The notes: generated by a model not told the origin, from the letters alone. A DNA stretch of 64,000 nt from Corynebacterium sp. P4-C1 (GCF_030503595.1 NZ_CP129966.1:1550001-1614000), one strand, 5' to 3'. Shown: positions 17,772 to 27,248, numbered from the stretch's first letter. Numbers and translations are program-made.

Positions 17772-18584
17772 TTAGTTCTTGCCGTCGAGGTAACGCAGTG
17801 CGACGCGGGTGGACTGCTCGGCGGCGCCGCGGAGGACGGGGTCGACATCGTCATACATCGCGTCGACAAGCTCGTTGATGCTCAGGTCCGTGCCGCGTTC
17901 CTCGCGCACCTGGCGGATCTGGTCGAGTCGGTAATTTCGGCGGTCGATGTATTTTCGGGCGAACTCTGCAAGATCCTCACCTTCGGGGCCGTGGCCGGGC
18001 AGCAGCTTGATGCCGGCGCCCTCTTCCTCGAGCTCCGCGAGGGATTCGAGGTACGCGCCGAGGTCGCCGTCGGTCTCCGAAATCATGGTGGTGTGGCGGC
18101 CAGCAATGGTGTCGCCGGTGACAATGCCTTCGAGCTCCGTCGTCTCCGGGTCGCCGGGGTAGATGTAGAAGCACACGGAATCGCGAGTGTGGCCAGGCGT
18201 GTGCACGACCTTGATGCGCGGGGTGACGCCGTCGACGGAGATGATCTCGCCGTCTTCGAGGGGCTCACCGCCGATGCAGTAGCGCTCGTCGAATGCACGG
18301 ACCTGCACGCCGGTAAGCTGGCGGAATCGCTGGGCACCGTCAGCGTGGTCGTGGTGGCGGTGTGTCAACAGCACGAGCGCCACCTTGTCCGCGGCGGCCT
18401 GCAGAACGTTGAGGTGGCCTTCATCCTCCGGGCCCGGGTCGATGACGATGCTGAACTCGTCTTCGGGGTCGCGGATGACCCACGAGTTCGTTCCCTCCAG
18501 CGCGGCGTAGCTGGGATTCGGCGCCAGCACGACGGCGGCGTTGGGGGTGACAGGACGCAGTTGACTGTAGGCAGGATGCTGCAT
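17772..18584 (-). CDS. metallo-beta-lactamase-fold hydrolase
   Basis: 270-residue MBL-fold hydrolase of the Rv3677c/RNase-Z-like single-domain type. The metal motif THRHHDHADG is near residue 85, followed by HTPGHTRDSVCFY, VTGDTIAG and LPGHGPEG. The start at ATG 18584 gives MQHPAYSQLRPVTPNAAVVL, the family-like N terminus, and avoids eight upstream residues. It is the last gene of a minus-strand group with ridA and the DUF4177 gene. Family members hydrolyse glyoxalase-II-like thioesters or other esters; the substrate is not evident. Confidence 0.85.
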   Translation of the reverse strand: MQHPAYSQLRPVTPNAAVVLAPNPSYAALEGTNSWVIRDPEDEFSIVIDPGPEDEGHLNVLQAAADKVALVLLTHRHHDHADGAQRFRQLTGVQVRAFDERYCIGGEPLEDGEIISVDGVTPRIKVVHTPGHTRDSVCFYIYPGDPETTELEGIVTGDTIAGRHTTMISETDGDLGAYLESLAELEEEGAGIKLLPGHGPEGEDLAEFARKYIDRRNYRLDQIRQVREERGTDLSINELVDAMYDDVDPVLRGAAEQSTRVALRYLDGKN

Positions 18585-18662
18585 GCCCCCAACCCTACCG
18601 TCAATCACCGTGTAACAGCCATTTCTCGGCAGGTTACGGCGATCACGTTCTTTACGCGGGCA

Positions 18663-19157
18663 TTACGCGGGGCGCTTATCGACGCCCTCGACCTCCACAA
18701 TCAGCTCCACTTCCACCGGCGAATCCAGAGGGAGGACCGCCACGCCGACGGCGCTGCGGACGTGGGCGCCCGCCTCGCCGAAGATGTCGCCGATGAGCTC
18801 CGATGCGCCGTTGACGACGCTCGGCTGTCTCCCGAAGTCCGGTGCCGAAGCCACGTAGCCGACGATCTTGACCACGCGGGTGACGTTGTCCAGGCCGACA
18901 GCATCGTCGACAGCGGCGAGCGCGTTGAGTGCTGCGGTGCGGGCGTAGCCGTAGGCGTCCTCGGCGGACACCTCTGCCCCGACTTTGCCGGTGGCGGGTA
19001 GTTCACCGTCGGCGAAGGGGAGCTGGCCTGAGGTCCATACCTGGTTGCCCACCTGGGTTGCGGGCACGTACGCGGCGACGGGCGCGGCGACTTGGGGGAG
19101 CTGGATGCCGAGCTCGTCGAGACGCGCCTTGATATTCGCGGGGGTGTTCGCGGCCAT
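18663..19157 (-). CDS. RidA/YjgF-family protein
   Basis: 164-residue YER057c/YjgF-type protein. Members act as reactive-enamine/imine deaminases or related hydrolases. Recognisable parts are VWTSGQLPFADGELPATGKVG near 38-58, a helix ending in ALAAVDDAVGLDNV, and a C-terminal VEVELIVEVEGVDK. It is about 30 residues longer than classical RidA because of an N-terminal extension, as in Rv3678c-like actinobacterial members. Its ATG overlaps the stop of the DUF4177 gene (TAATG). The last codons (VDKR) carry a copy of the interspersed motif at 18674. Confidence 0.85.
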   Translation of the reverse strand: MAANTPANIKARLDELGIQLPQVAAPVAAYVPATQVGNQVWTSGQLPFADGELPATGKVGAEVSAEDAYGYARTAALNALAAVDDAVGLDNVTRVVKIVGYVASAPDFGRQPSVVNGASELIGDIFGEAGAHVRSAVGVAVLPLDSPVEVELIVEVEGVDKRPA

Positions 19158-19309
19158 TAGAGCTCCCGCTTCATGTAGGCGACGACGTTCTCCGGGTTCG
19201 GGCCGGGGGTAACGGCGACGAGCTCCCAGCCGTCTTCACCCCAGGTGTCGAGGATCTGCTTGGTGGCGTGCGTGAGCAGCGGAACGGTGGCGTATTCCCA
19301 TTTCTTCAT
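19157..19309 (-). CDS. DUF4177 small protein
   Basis: 50-residue protein starting MKKWEYATVPLLTHATKQIL, then DTWGEDGWELVAV and a basic end. The W-x-Y-x-x-x-P and L-x-x-x-G-x-x-GWELV pattern is that of DUF4177, small beta-alpha-beta proteins common in actinobacteria. It is translationally coupled to ridA. The function is unknown. Confidence 0.8.
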   Translation of the reverse strand: MKKWEYATVPLLTHATKQILDTWGEDGWELVAVTPGPNPENVVAYMKREL

Positions 19310-19367
19310 GGGCACCACCCTACAGCCCGGAGCACTGGCCCCAGGCGTTACCGGCCGGGCGGGGCGC

Positions 19368-19745
19368 TTAGAGCCCGATGATCTCCCGGCCTTCTGCAAG
19401 GTGCTCAGCCCAGTCGGTCACGTGCGGGTTCTTGCGCAGGACTGCGCGGCGCTGGCGCTCGGTCAGGCCACCCCAGACGCCGAATTCGACCTTGTTGTCC
19501 AGGGCATCGGCACGGCATTCCATTTGGACGGGGCAGCGGCGGCAAATCGCTGCGGCCTTGCGCTGCTCAGCACCGCGGACGAACAGTGCGTCGGGGTCGC
19601 CGGAACGGCAGACCGCCATGGTCACCCACTCACCGCGCTCGAAAGACCTCTCGGAATCGGCAATGGAACGCTGGCGTACCTGCTGCCCTGCTCGTAGGGC
19701 TGGGTTGGCGTTTTCCAGTGCGCGGTTGCTGATCGTTGCGGTCAC
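19368..19745 (-). CDS. whcA: WhiB-family iron-sulphur regulator, WhcA-like (WhiB4 group)
   Basis: 125-residue WhiB protein. Four cysteines for a [4Fe-4S] cluster are in place: one in MAVCRSGDPDALF, then C-x2-C-x5-C in CRRCPVQMEC. The GVWGGLTERQRR turn and a basic C-terminal DNA-binding part follow. I chose the GTG at 19745 because GGAAGGAG lies six bases before it; a longer frame to 19802 lacks a ribosome site. In C. glutamicum whcA sits beside the PBP1a gene as here, and represses oxidative-stress genes. It is divergent from the penicillin-binding protein gene. Confidence 0.85.
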   Translation of the reverse strand: MTATISNRALENANPALRAGQQVRQRSIADSERSFERGEWVTMAVCRSGDPDALFVRGAEQRKAAAICRRCPVQMECRADALDNKVEFGVWGGLTERQRRAVLRKNPHVTDWAEHLAEGREIIGL

Positions 19746-19912
19746 CACAGTCTCCTTCCGGGCTTTATATCTGTCCGTTATCAGCAGGGCTTCAATCACC
19801 AAGCTGTTCCTATGTAAGTGTATTCACGCGCACTTGTTTTTGTCGAATAGATCACACGTGCGGGGGTAGGTGGTGATTCCCCTGACGGATTCAAGGCCGT
19901 AGTGTAAGAGAG

Positions 19913-22303
19913 GTGTCTGCGCTAAGTTCCCTGGGAAAACTGCTCCTCGGCCTCATCGCCGCGGGTCTCGGCATCGCCCTGTGCCTCGCCCCCGCAGCGG
20001 GTATTGGAGGGGCCGCGGTGACGCGCGTCGATAACACGATGCAGTCCAATTTGTCCGACCTGACGGACGGGACGGCTCCGGGTGTCACCACGATCACGGA
20101 CGTTAACGGCGACCCGATGGCGTGGATCTACGCCCAGCGCCGCTACGAAGTGGAGCCCAACGAGATCGCCCAGTCGGCGAAGGACGCCCTGGTCTCTATC
20201 GAGGACCGCAGGTTCTACGAGCATGATGGCGTCGATATGCAAGGCTTCGCCCGCGCTATGGTGAGGAACGTCTTGGCCGGCGGCGTGGAAGAAGGCGCCT
20301 CGACGATCGACCAGCAGTACGTGAAGAACTACCTGCTCCTTGTCAACGCCGACACGACCGAGGAGCAGTCGGCGGCCGTCGAGCAATCGGTGCCGCGCAA
20401 GCTACGCGAGATGCGCATGGCCTCCTCCTTGGACAAGCAGCTGTCCAAGGAGGAGATCCTGGCGCGCTATTTGAACCTGGTCTCCTTCGGCAACCACGCC
20501 TACGGCATCGAGGCGGCGGCGCGCACCTATTTCGACACGTCGGCCGCGGAACTGACAGTGCCGCAGTCGGCGCTGCTCGTGGGCATGCTGCAGTCCTCGG
20601 AAATGCTGAATCCGTACACGAACCCGGACGGCGCGAAGGAGCGCCGCAACACGGTGCTGCAGGCCATGGTAGGAACGGGCTATCTAAGCCAGGCCGACGC
20701 AGACAAGTACGCCGACGAACCGCTGGGCGTGCTCGACGAGCCGTCGCTGCTCCCCCGCGGCTGCATCACAGCGGGCGACGCGGGTTTCCTGTGCGACTAC
20801 GCGCTGAAGTACCTCGCCGACAAAGGGCTGAGCACAGAGGAGATCGAGCACGGCGGCTACACCATCACCACCACCCTCGACCCGAAGGTGCAGGCAGCCG
20901 CCCACGAAGCGGCGACGAGCGCCGTGAACACGGGACAGACCGGTGTCGCCGAAGTGATCAACGTGATCCAGCCGGGGCAGGAGAGCCACGATATTTTGGC
21001 GATGACGTCGTCACGCGACTACGGCCTCGACTTGGACGAAAGCCAGACGGTTCTCCCGCAGGCTTCCTCGATGGTGGGCAACGGCGCCGGCTCGGTGTTC
21101 AAGATTTTCACCGCGGCGGCAGCCCTGGAAAACGGCTACAACCTCGAGTCGAAGCTGGAAGTGCCGGACCGTGCCGTGGTCTACGGCATGGGTGAAGGCG
21201 GCGCGAAGAACTGCCCGTCAGGGGCGTACTGCGTGGAAAACGCCGGGAGGTACCCGGGCGAGATGACAATGCGCGAAGCTTTGGCGAAGTCGCCGAACAC
21301 GCCGTTCGTGAAGCTCATCGAGGCCGTGGGTGTGGAACCGACGGTGGATATGGCCGTTCGCCTGGGCCTGCGCTCGTACGAGGAGCAGGGCACGTTCGAC
21401 GAGGAGAATTCCGTCGCGGACTATTTCCGCCAGCACAACCTCGGTTCCTTCACGCTCGGCCCGACGGCGGTGAACCCGCTCGAGCTGTCCAACGTGGCGG
21501 CGACACTCGCTTCGGACGGTAAATGGTGCGAACCGAATCCCATCAAGAGCATCGTGGACCGTTACGGCGACGAAGTCGCGATCGACCGCCCGGATTGCGA
21601 ACAGGCGGTGGAGCCAGAGCTCGCCGCGGGTCTCGCCGGGGGCATGGCGGAGGACGCCGTTTCGGGCACCGCGAAGAAGGCCGCGAACTCGGCGGGGTGG
21701 CACGGTGCTGTCGCCGCGAAGACGGGTACGACGGAGTCGCACCAGTCGTCGGCGTTCTTGGGCTTCAACAAGAAGTTCGCCGCCGCGACGTACATCTACA
21801 ACGACGGCACTCAAACGACCCCGCTGTGCACGGGCCCGGTGCGCCAGTGCTCGGAGGGCTCGCTGTTCGGCGGCCAGGAGGCGGCGGAGTCGTGGTTCCG
21901 CATGGCGAAACGGATGCCGGGTGCGGAGGATGCTGGCCTTCCGGCGCCGAGCCCGCTATTCGACCCGAAGGCGCGCGATGAACTGCTCAAACGTGCGGTG
22001 GGCATGAAGAAGGATGAGGCGCGGTCGATGCTCGAGGAGGCGGGGTTCAAGGTCCGCGAGACCACGACATCGGGCAAGAACGCACCGCGCGACGAGGTGG
22101 TGGACACCCGTTCGGCGGACGACGCGGGGCCCGGTTCGACCATCACGCTCGTCGTGTCCGACGGCACGAAGGCACGCGTATCGACGCGCCCCTCAACCTC
22201 TTCCCCCTCCCCCACCACGGGGGCGTCCGCGGCGGACGAGCCGGCCCCCGCTGAGGTCGATTTGGGGCAGCTCGCCGACGAGCTGGCGAACCTCTTCGGT
22301 TAG
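19913..22303 (+). CDS. class A penicillin-binding protein (PBP1A/PonA-type) with C-terminal PASTA domain
   Basis: 796-residue bifunctional peptidoglycan synthase. An N-terminal signal anchor (about 8-35) leads to the glycosyltransferase domain (SIEDRRFYEHDGVDMQGFAR near 95, GASTIDQQYVKNYL). The transpeptidase domain has the serine motif GSVFKIF near 390, an SPN motif in AKSPNTPFVKL, and KTGTTESH near 605. One PASTA repeat occupies about 690-750, followed by a Ser/Pro-rich tail. The start is GTG at 19913. It lies opposite whcA and overlaps the convergent YqeY gene by four bases. Confidence 0.93.
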   Translation: MSALSSLGKLLLGLIAAGLGIALCLAPAAGIGGAAVTRVDNTMQSNLSDLTDGTAPGVTTITDVNGDPMAWIYAQRRYEVEPNEIAQSAKDALVSIEDRRFYEHDGVDMQGFARAMVRNVLAGGVEEGASTIDQQYVKNYLLLVNADTTEEQSAAVEQSVPRKLREMRMASSLDKQLSKEEILARYLNLVSFGNHAYGIEAAARTYFDTSAAELTVPQSALLVGMLQSSEMLNPYTNPDGAKERRNTVLQAMVGTGYLSQADADKYADEPLGVLDEPSLLPRGCITAGDAGFLCDYALKYLADKGLSTEEIEHGGYTITTTLDPKVQAAAHEAATSAVNTGQTGVAEVINVIQPGQESHDILAMTSSRDYGLDLDESQTVLPQASSMVGNGAGSVFKIFTAAAALENGYNLESKLEVPDRAVVYGMGEGGAKNCPSGAYCVENAGRYPGEMTMREALAKSPNTPFVKLIEAVGVEPTVDMAVRLGLRSYEEQGTFDEENSVADYFRQHNLGSFTLGPTAVNPLELSNVAATLASDGKWCEPNPIKSIVDRYGDEVAIDRPDCEQAVEPELAAGLAGGMAEDAVSGTAKKAANSAGWHGAVAAKTGTTESHQSSAFLGFNKKFAAATYIYNDGTQTTPLCTGPVRQCSEGSLFGGQEAAESWFRMAKRMPGAEDAGLPAPSPLFDPKARDELLKRAVGMKKDEARSMLEEAGFKVRETTTSGKNAPRDEVVDTRSADDAGPGSTITLVVSDGTKARVSTRPSTSSPSPTTGASAADEPAPAEVDLGQLADELANLFG

Positions 22304-22749
22304 CCCAGGCGCTCCTTGACCGCGGCGGACAGACGCTTGCCGTCCGCGCGGCCGGCGGCCTTCTCGGTGGCCACCTTCATGACCTGGCCCATCTCCTTCA
22401 TGGAGGTGGCGCCGGTCTGGGAGATCGCGGCATCGACAAGCTCGGCAAGCTCGGTGTCGTCAAGCTGTTTCGGCTGGTAACCCTCGAGGACCGCGACTTC
22501 CGCGAGTTCAGCGTCGGCAAGCTCTTGGCGGTCGTTGTCGGCGTACACCTGCGCGGACTCGCGGCGCTTCTTGATCTCGCGGGCGATGACCTTCAGCACT
22601 TCCTCATCCGTGAGCTCATGCTTCGTGCCCTCCGTCTCCTCGGATTGGATGGCGGCGAGCAGCATGCGGATCGTGCCCGTGCGTTCCTTTTCTTTCGCCT
22701 TCATTGCTTCTTTGAGGTCGGCGCGGATCTGGTTCTTCAAGTCACTCAT
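22300..22749 (-). CDS. GatB/YqeY domain protein
   Basis: 149-residue YqeY-type protein resembling the tail domain of amidotransferase GatB. It starts MSDLKNQIRADLKEAMKAKE and contains KHELTDEEVLKVIAREIKKR and the conserved TSMKEMGQVMKV helix. The family binds tRNA-like structures, and its free-standing role is unsettled. It is convergent with the PBP gene (stops overlap) and divergent from the metallophosphoesterase, as in related genomes. Confidence 0.9.
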   Translation of the reverse strand: MSDLKNQIRADLKEAMKAKEKERTGTIRMLLAAIQSEETEGTKHELTDEEVLKVIAREIKKRRESAQVYADNDRQELADAELAEVAVLEGYQPKQLDDTELAELVDAAISQTGATSMKEMGQVMKVATEKAAGRADGKRLSAAVKERLG

Positions 22750-22788
22750 GTCCACGAGCGTAGCGCGGGTGCCGGTACCCTCGGAGCA

Positions 22789-23712
22789 ATGACGACAAAA
22801 CAGGACACCACCCGCGGTGCGCGCTTTCTAAAGCGTCTCGGCATCACTGCCGGGGCGACCGCCGCCCTCGGCGCAGCGACCTTCGCGCACGGCGTCAGCG
22901 AGCTCACCAAATTCCGCTTGAAGCGCTACGAACTGCCCATCCTGCCGGAGGGCGCCGAGCCGTTCACGATCCTCCACGTCGCCGACCTGCACATGATCCC
23001 GGGGCAGAACACCAAGATTGCGTGGGTCTCCGCCCTCGACGCCCTGAACCCCGACCTGGTGGTCAACACCGGCGACAATCTTTCCGATGCCCGCGCCGTC
23101 CCCGATGTCCTCGCCGCCTTAGGCCCTCTGCTCGACCGGCCCGGTGTCTTCGTGTTCGGAACCAACGACTACTGGGCACCCCGTCTCGTCAACCCGGTGA
23201 AATACCTGCTCGACCAGAAACGCGAACCCAGCTACGTCGACCTGCCGTGGAAAGGCATGCGCGCCGCGTTCATCGAGCGCGGCTGGCGCGATGCCACGCA
23301 CCAGCGCCTCGAGTTCAAGGTGGGCGGGCTGCGGCTTGCGGTCACCGGCACCGACGACGCGCACCACGACCTCGACGACTACGACTCTGTCGCGGGCGCC
23401 CCCAACCCCGACGCGGACCTCGCCCTCGGTGTCACCCACGCCCCCTACCGGCGCGTCCTCGACCGGTTCGCCGCCGACGGCTACGCCCTCACCCTGGCCG
23501 GCCACACCCACGGCGGGCAGATCTGCCTACCCGGCGAACGCGCCCTGGTCACCAACGCCGACATCGACCGCGAACGCGCCTCCGGTCTGCACCGCTACGG
23601 CGACATGTGGCTCGAAGTCTCTAACGGGCTGGGCACCTCGAAATTCGCCCCCGTGCGCATTTTCTGCCGCCCGTCCGCGGCGCTGCTGACGCTCACTGCG
23701 CGGGATAGCTAA
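22789..23712 (+). CDS. membrane-anchored metallophosphoesterase
   Basis: 307-residue calcineurin-like phosphoesterase of the YkuE/Rv3683 type. An N-terminal helix (about 18-36) preceded by basic residues anchors it. Metal motifs are visible: HVADLHM near 66, NTGDNLSD near 91, GTNDYW replacing the usual GNHE near 124, and GHTHGGQICLP near 236. The start is ATG 22789 after GGAG. UDP-linked or phosphodiester envelope substrates are plausible. Confidence 0.88.
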   Translation: MTTKQDTTRGARFLKRLGITAGATAALGAATFAHGVSELTKFRLKRYELPILPEGAEPFTILHVADLHMIPGQNTKIAWVSALDALNPDLVVNTGDNLSDARAVPDVLAALGPLLDRPGVFVFGTNDYWAPRLVNPVKYLLDQKREPSYVDLPWKGMRAAFIERGWRDATHQRLEFKVGGLRLAVTGTDDAHHDLDDYDSVAGAPNPDADLALGVTHAPYRRVLDRFAADGYALTLAGHTHGGQICLPGERALVTNADIDRERASGLHRYGDMWLEVSNGLGTSKFAPVRIFCRPSAALLTLTARDS

Positions 23713-23830
23713 GCCGCCGGAACCGCCATTGCAGCCGAGCCCGATCCACCGCACAGAAGCCACTCCGAACAGGCGTTTTGGCCTTGGCGGGGCGGTGGGC
23801 TAAAGTATCCCGGGTACTCATTAAGTGCAC

Positions 23831-23907
<77 letters not shown>

Positions 23908-23915
23908 AATTGAGA

Positions 23916-23946
23916 AAGTAGCCGCTGGATTTCAGCGGCTACTTTT
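23916..23946 (+). terminator. terminator of tRNA-Pro
   Basis: Ten-base perfect stem GTAGCCGCTG (23918-23927) / CAGCGGCTAC (23933-23942) with a five-base loop, followed by TTTT. It lies nine bases after the CCA end. Confidence 0.9.
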
Positions 23947-23976
23947 GTCGTTCTGCCCAGGCACCGCAATACAGAA

Positions 23977-24024
23977 GCTCCCCGCTAGTCGGGATCTGTG
24001 TTCACAGTACGACCAGCGGGGAGC
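23977..24024. other. long composite stem-loop downstream of the phosphatase gene
   Basis: Outer arms GCTCCCCGCT (23977-23986) and AGCGGGGAGC (24015-24024) are perfectly complementary. Inside, GTCG pairs with CGAC and CTGTG with CACAG around a TT loop, so nearly the whole 48 bases fold. There is no T-tract, so it is a weak candidate for an intrinsic terminator of the minus-strand phosphatase gene. A protein-binding or RNA-stabilising structure is also possible. Confidence 0.6.
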
Positions 24025-24074
24025 AGGTCTGCGGCTCGGGGCCGCATTTCAGCGGAAGTGCTACCCGCGCAGCG

Positions 24075-27000
24075 TTAGAACGGCAGGGTCTTGCGGAAGT
24101 TCTCAAACATCTCGCGTGCCTGCGGGAACAGCGGGCTCAGGAGAGCAGCCACACCCAGCAGAGCTGCGAGCACGCCGAAGAACACGCCAATGGACGAACC
24201 AGCGTTTCCATTCGACGAACCGGAAGACCCGGAAGATCCGGAAGATCCGTCAGACGAATTCGAGGAGCCAGACCCATCCTTCGCCCACGGCGAAATGAGG
24301 TCGATGTCCTGCTCAGTGTCGACGCCGGCAGCGTTCATCGCGCCGAAGAAGATGTCGGTCTCGTCGATCTGGCCGGTGAAGTTCGCCGCCCCCGGGCCGG
24401 AGGCCGCGACGCGAACCTGGGCACCGGTGTGCTGCTGGCCGCCGAGGGCGTCCTTCGGGTCGTTGGACTTCGCGGTGGAGTACAGCAGGGACATGTCAGC
24501 ATCGTCCGCGGTCTTCAGTTTGGTGGTCAAGCCGGCGGTCGGTTTCTGGTTGTAGGTGATCATCGGGGTCTGGGCGTGGTCGGCGGTGGCGACGATCAGG
24601 GTCGGCTCACCGGTCTCCTCCACCCAGTCTTGGACGACCTTGATGGACTCGTCCCACTGGCGGATCTCGCCGATCATTCCGCAGGCGTCGGCACCGTGGC
24701 TGGCCTTGTCCGGGGACGCCGCCTCAACGTGGAGGACGAAGCCCTTGTCATTCTGAAGCAGTTCCAGGGATTTGCGGGTCATGGCCGCAAGCGTCGGGAT
24801 ATCGTCGGTGTACTTGGGGTTAGCCTCGCAGCGCTGTGCTTCCTTCATCGCGCCATCTTCCGTCGGAACGGTCTCCTTGTAGATGCGCGGCATGTGGCTC
24901 GGGGAGAAGAGGCCCAGGACCGGCTTGTCGGAGTTCTTCACTGCGTCGAGGCTCTTAGCGTCGTTGACGATCTCGAAGCCGTTGTCGCGCGCATTGTCCA
25001 GAACGGTCTTGCCCTTGGTCCAGGTGGTGTCGCCGTTCTTGCCGTCGACCATCACCTCGGTGTCGAAGTACTCGGCGCCGCCGCCGAGGGTGACGTCGGC
25101 GCGGACGTCGACAAGCTGCTCGGAGATGGAGCCGAGACCACCGTTTTCGCGACGCTGTGCGTCTTGCGCTACCTTCTTCTCGCCGGATGGCGCGTAGTCC
25201 GCGCGGTCCAGGGCGTGGACGGCGAATGCCGCCGGGGTGGCGTCCTGAATCTCCGCGGTGGAAACGTTGCCGACCTTCATGCCGGCAGCCTTTGCAAGCT
25301 CAGCCATGGTCGGAACCGGCTTGCCGTTGTTGTCGATGCCCAGACCGCCGTTGTAGGTCTTGATGCCGGAGTAGAGGGCGGAACCGGACGCAGCGGAGTC
25401 GGTGACGTAATCCGGCTTGCCGGTCTCCCTATTCAGGGAGTACGTGGTGTGGTAACCGGTGTACTCGAGGTTGTCCACGGCCTCGAAACGGCCGTTAGCG
25501 CCGTGCAGGTAGTTGCGGGCAGCGGTGATGTCGGCGTCGGCGGTGCCGTCGGCAAGCATGATCACGACGTTCTTCGCCTTGGAGTCGTCGAGGCCTTGGC
25601 CCTTCTTGCCGAACTTCGTGCAGTCACCGACCTGCGGAGCCTCACCTGGTGCGAGCTGGTAGCAGAGTTCCCCGTTAGCCTCGTTGCGGGCAGTGACATC
25701 GCGCGCGACCGGGTTCGTGTTGACCTCCCAGTCGCCGAGGCCGAGGGCATTGGCCATGACGTAGAAAGCGTCGGTCTGATCGATCTGGCCGAAGACGTTC
25801 TCCGATGCCGGGCCGAACGCGGCGATGCGCACCTGGGCGCCGGTGTGCTGCATGGAGAAGTCGCCCTTTTCCACATCGGGGACGGGCACGGTGCCGAATG
25901 CGACGGACATGTTCGCGCCGTCGTGGGTGTGCAGGCGGGTGGTCGCGGCCGGGGAATCCTGGCCGTCCGGAACGATCTGCGCAGTGTGGGCGTGGTCTGC
26001 GGTGACGACTACCAGGGTCTCGCCGTCCTTCTTGGCGAAATCGACAGCGGCGTCCACTGTATCCTCGAGACGCTTGAGCTCGCCGATGAAGCCGCAGGCG
26101 TCGCCATCGTGGTCGGCCTTGTCGATCGAAGCGGACTCTACTTGCAGGAAGAAGCCCTTCTCCTCGTTCGGCTTGTCCAGCAGCTCGATGGCCTTAGTGG
26201 TCATGTCCGCCAACTCCGGCTCGTTGCCGATATTGGCTTCCTTACAGGTGGTGGGCTCGGCGGTCGCGCCGCCCTTGGTCGGGGTGGAGGACTCGAAGCG
26301 GCGGGTCATGTTCTTGTCGTGGAACAGGCCCAGAACCGGTTTGTCCTGGTTCGCTTCGGTGACTGCGGCGAGCTCGTCGCGGGTGCGGACAATCTTGTAG
26401 CCGTTAGCTTCGGCGTTCTCTGCGACGGTCTTGTCCTTCTCCCACTTGGTGTCGAACTTCGCGTCGCCTTCGAGGAACGGGTTGGTGTTGCCGCTGTCCG
26501 CCATCACCTTGGTGTCGAAGTACTTGGCACCGCCGCCGAGAGTGACGTCTGCGCGAGTGTCGATGAGCTGCTCGGAGATGGAGCCAATGCCGCCGTTCTC
26601 GCGGGCTTCGCCGCCCTTGACCGGCTTAGTGTCGCCGGAAGGCGCGTAGTAGCCGCGCTGCGAACTGTGGGACCCCATGGAGGCCGGGGTGGCGTCCTGG
26701 ATCTCGGAGGTGGTCACGTTACCGGTGCGCATGCCGGAGTTCTTGGCCATCTCGAGCAGGTTGATGTGGGCGTTCTTCTTGATGTCCACGCCGAGCGCGC
26801 CGTTGTAGCTCTTGGTGCCGGTCGCCCAACCGGTAGCGGAAGCCGCGGAGTCGGTGACGTAGTTCTTCTTGCCGTCTTCGTCGATGGCGAAGGTGGTGTA
26901 GGCACCGGTGGAGGTGAGGTTGTCCAGGCCGTCGAAGCGGCCGCCGGCACCGAGCAGGTAGTTACGGGCCGCGGTGATTTCCTGGTGCCCCATGCCGTCG

Positions 27001-27248
27001 CCGACGATCATGATGACGTTCTTGGCTTTTTCGTCGGAGCGGCCCTGACCGCCTTTGCCGAACTGGGCGCATTCGCCAGGCTTCGGAGCCTTGACGTTGC
27101 CGTTGCTGTCGATGGAGATGCACGACGGCTTGCCGTTGTAGCCCTCGTAATCAAGATCAATTGCTGCTTGAGATGTAGGTGTCGTGGCAACGGTGAGAGC
27201 AATGACGCCCACACTCGCGGCCACGGATTTCCATGTTGCTGCGCGCAT
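24075..27248 (-). CDS. secreted, membrane-anchored tandem alkaline phosphatase (two complete PhoA domains)
   Basis: 1057-residue extracellular protein: signal peptide 1-28 (TSQA cleavage), PhoA domain 1 (about 60-510), PhoA domain 2 (about 530-985), a Ser/Gly linker (992-1018), one transmembrane helix (about 1020-1042) and a short basic tail. Both domains keep all PhoA active-site residues by motif comparison: Asp84/Asp567, nucleophile Ser134/Ser618, Asp185/Asp669, Arg198/Arg682, Glu371/Glu842, Asp376/Asp847, His380/His851, Asp418-His419/Asp890-His891, His468/His940. Each is preceded by a similar Cys-x-n-Cys-x2-FGKxGQG lead-in. E. coli PhoA is a homodimer, so the fusion may be a covalent dimer. 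Expression on phosphate starvation is likely but not shown by a site I can name. Confidence 0.92.
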   Translation of the reverse strand: MRAATWKSVAASVGVIALTVATTPTSQAAIDLDYEGYNGKPSCISIDSNGNVKAPKPGECAQFGKGGQGRSDEKAKNVIMIVGDGMGHQEITAARNYLLGAGGRFDGLDNLTSTGAYTTFAIDEDGKKNYVTDSAASATGWATGTKSYNGALGVDIKKNAHINLLEMAKNSGMRTGNVTTSEIQDATPASMGSHSSQRGYYAPSGDTKPVKGGEARENGGIGSISEQLIDTRADVTLGGGAKYFDTKVMADSGNTNPFLEGDAKFDTKWEKDKTVAENAEANGYKIVRTRDELAAVTEANQDKPVLGLFHDKNMTRRFESSTPTKGGATAEPTTCKEANIGNEPELADMTTKAIELLDKPNEEKGFFLQVESASIDKADHDGDACGFIGELKRLEDTVDAAVDFAKKDGETLVVVTADHAHTAQIVPDGQDSPAATTRLHTHDGANMSVAFGTVPVPDVEKGDFSMQHTGAQVRIAAFGPASENVFGQIDQTDAFYVMANALGLGDWEVNTNPVARDVTARNEANGELCYQLAPGEAPQVGDCTKFGKKGQGLDDSKAKNVVIMLADGTADADITAARNYLHGANGRFEAVDNLEYTGYHTTYSLNRETGKPDYVTDSAASGSALYSGIKTYNGGLGIDNNGKPVPTMAELAKAAGMKVGNVSTAEIQDATPAAFAVHALDRADYAPSGEKKVAQDAQRRENGGLGSISEQLVDVRADVTLGGGAEYFDTEVMVDGKNGDTTWTKGKTVLDNARDNGFEIVNDAKSLDAVKNSDKPVLGLFSPSHMPRIYKETVPTEDGAMKEAQRCEANPKYTDDIPTLAAMTRKSLELLQNDKGFVLHVEAASPDKASHGADACGMIGEIRQWDESIKVVQDWVEETGEPTLIVATADHAQTPMITYNQKPTAGLTTKLKTADDADMSLLYSTAKSNDPKDALGGQQHTGAQVRVAASGPGAANFTGQIDETDIFFGAMNAAGVDTEQDIDLISPWAKDGSGSSNSSDGSSGSSGSSGSSNGNAGSSIGVFFGVLAALLGVAALLSPLFPQAREMFENFRKTLPF

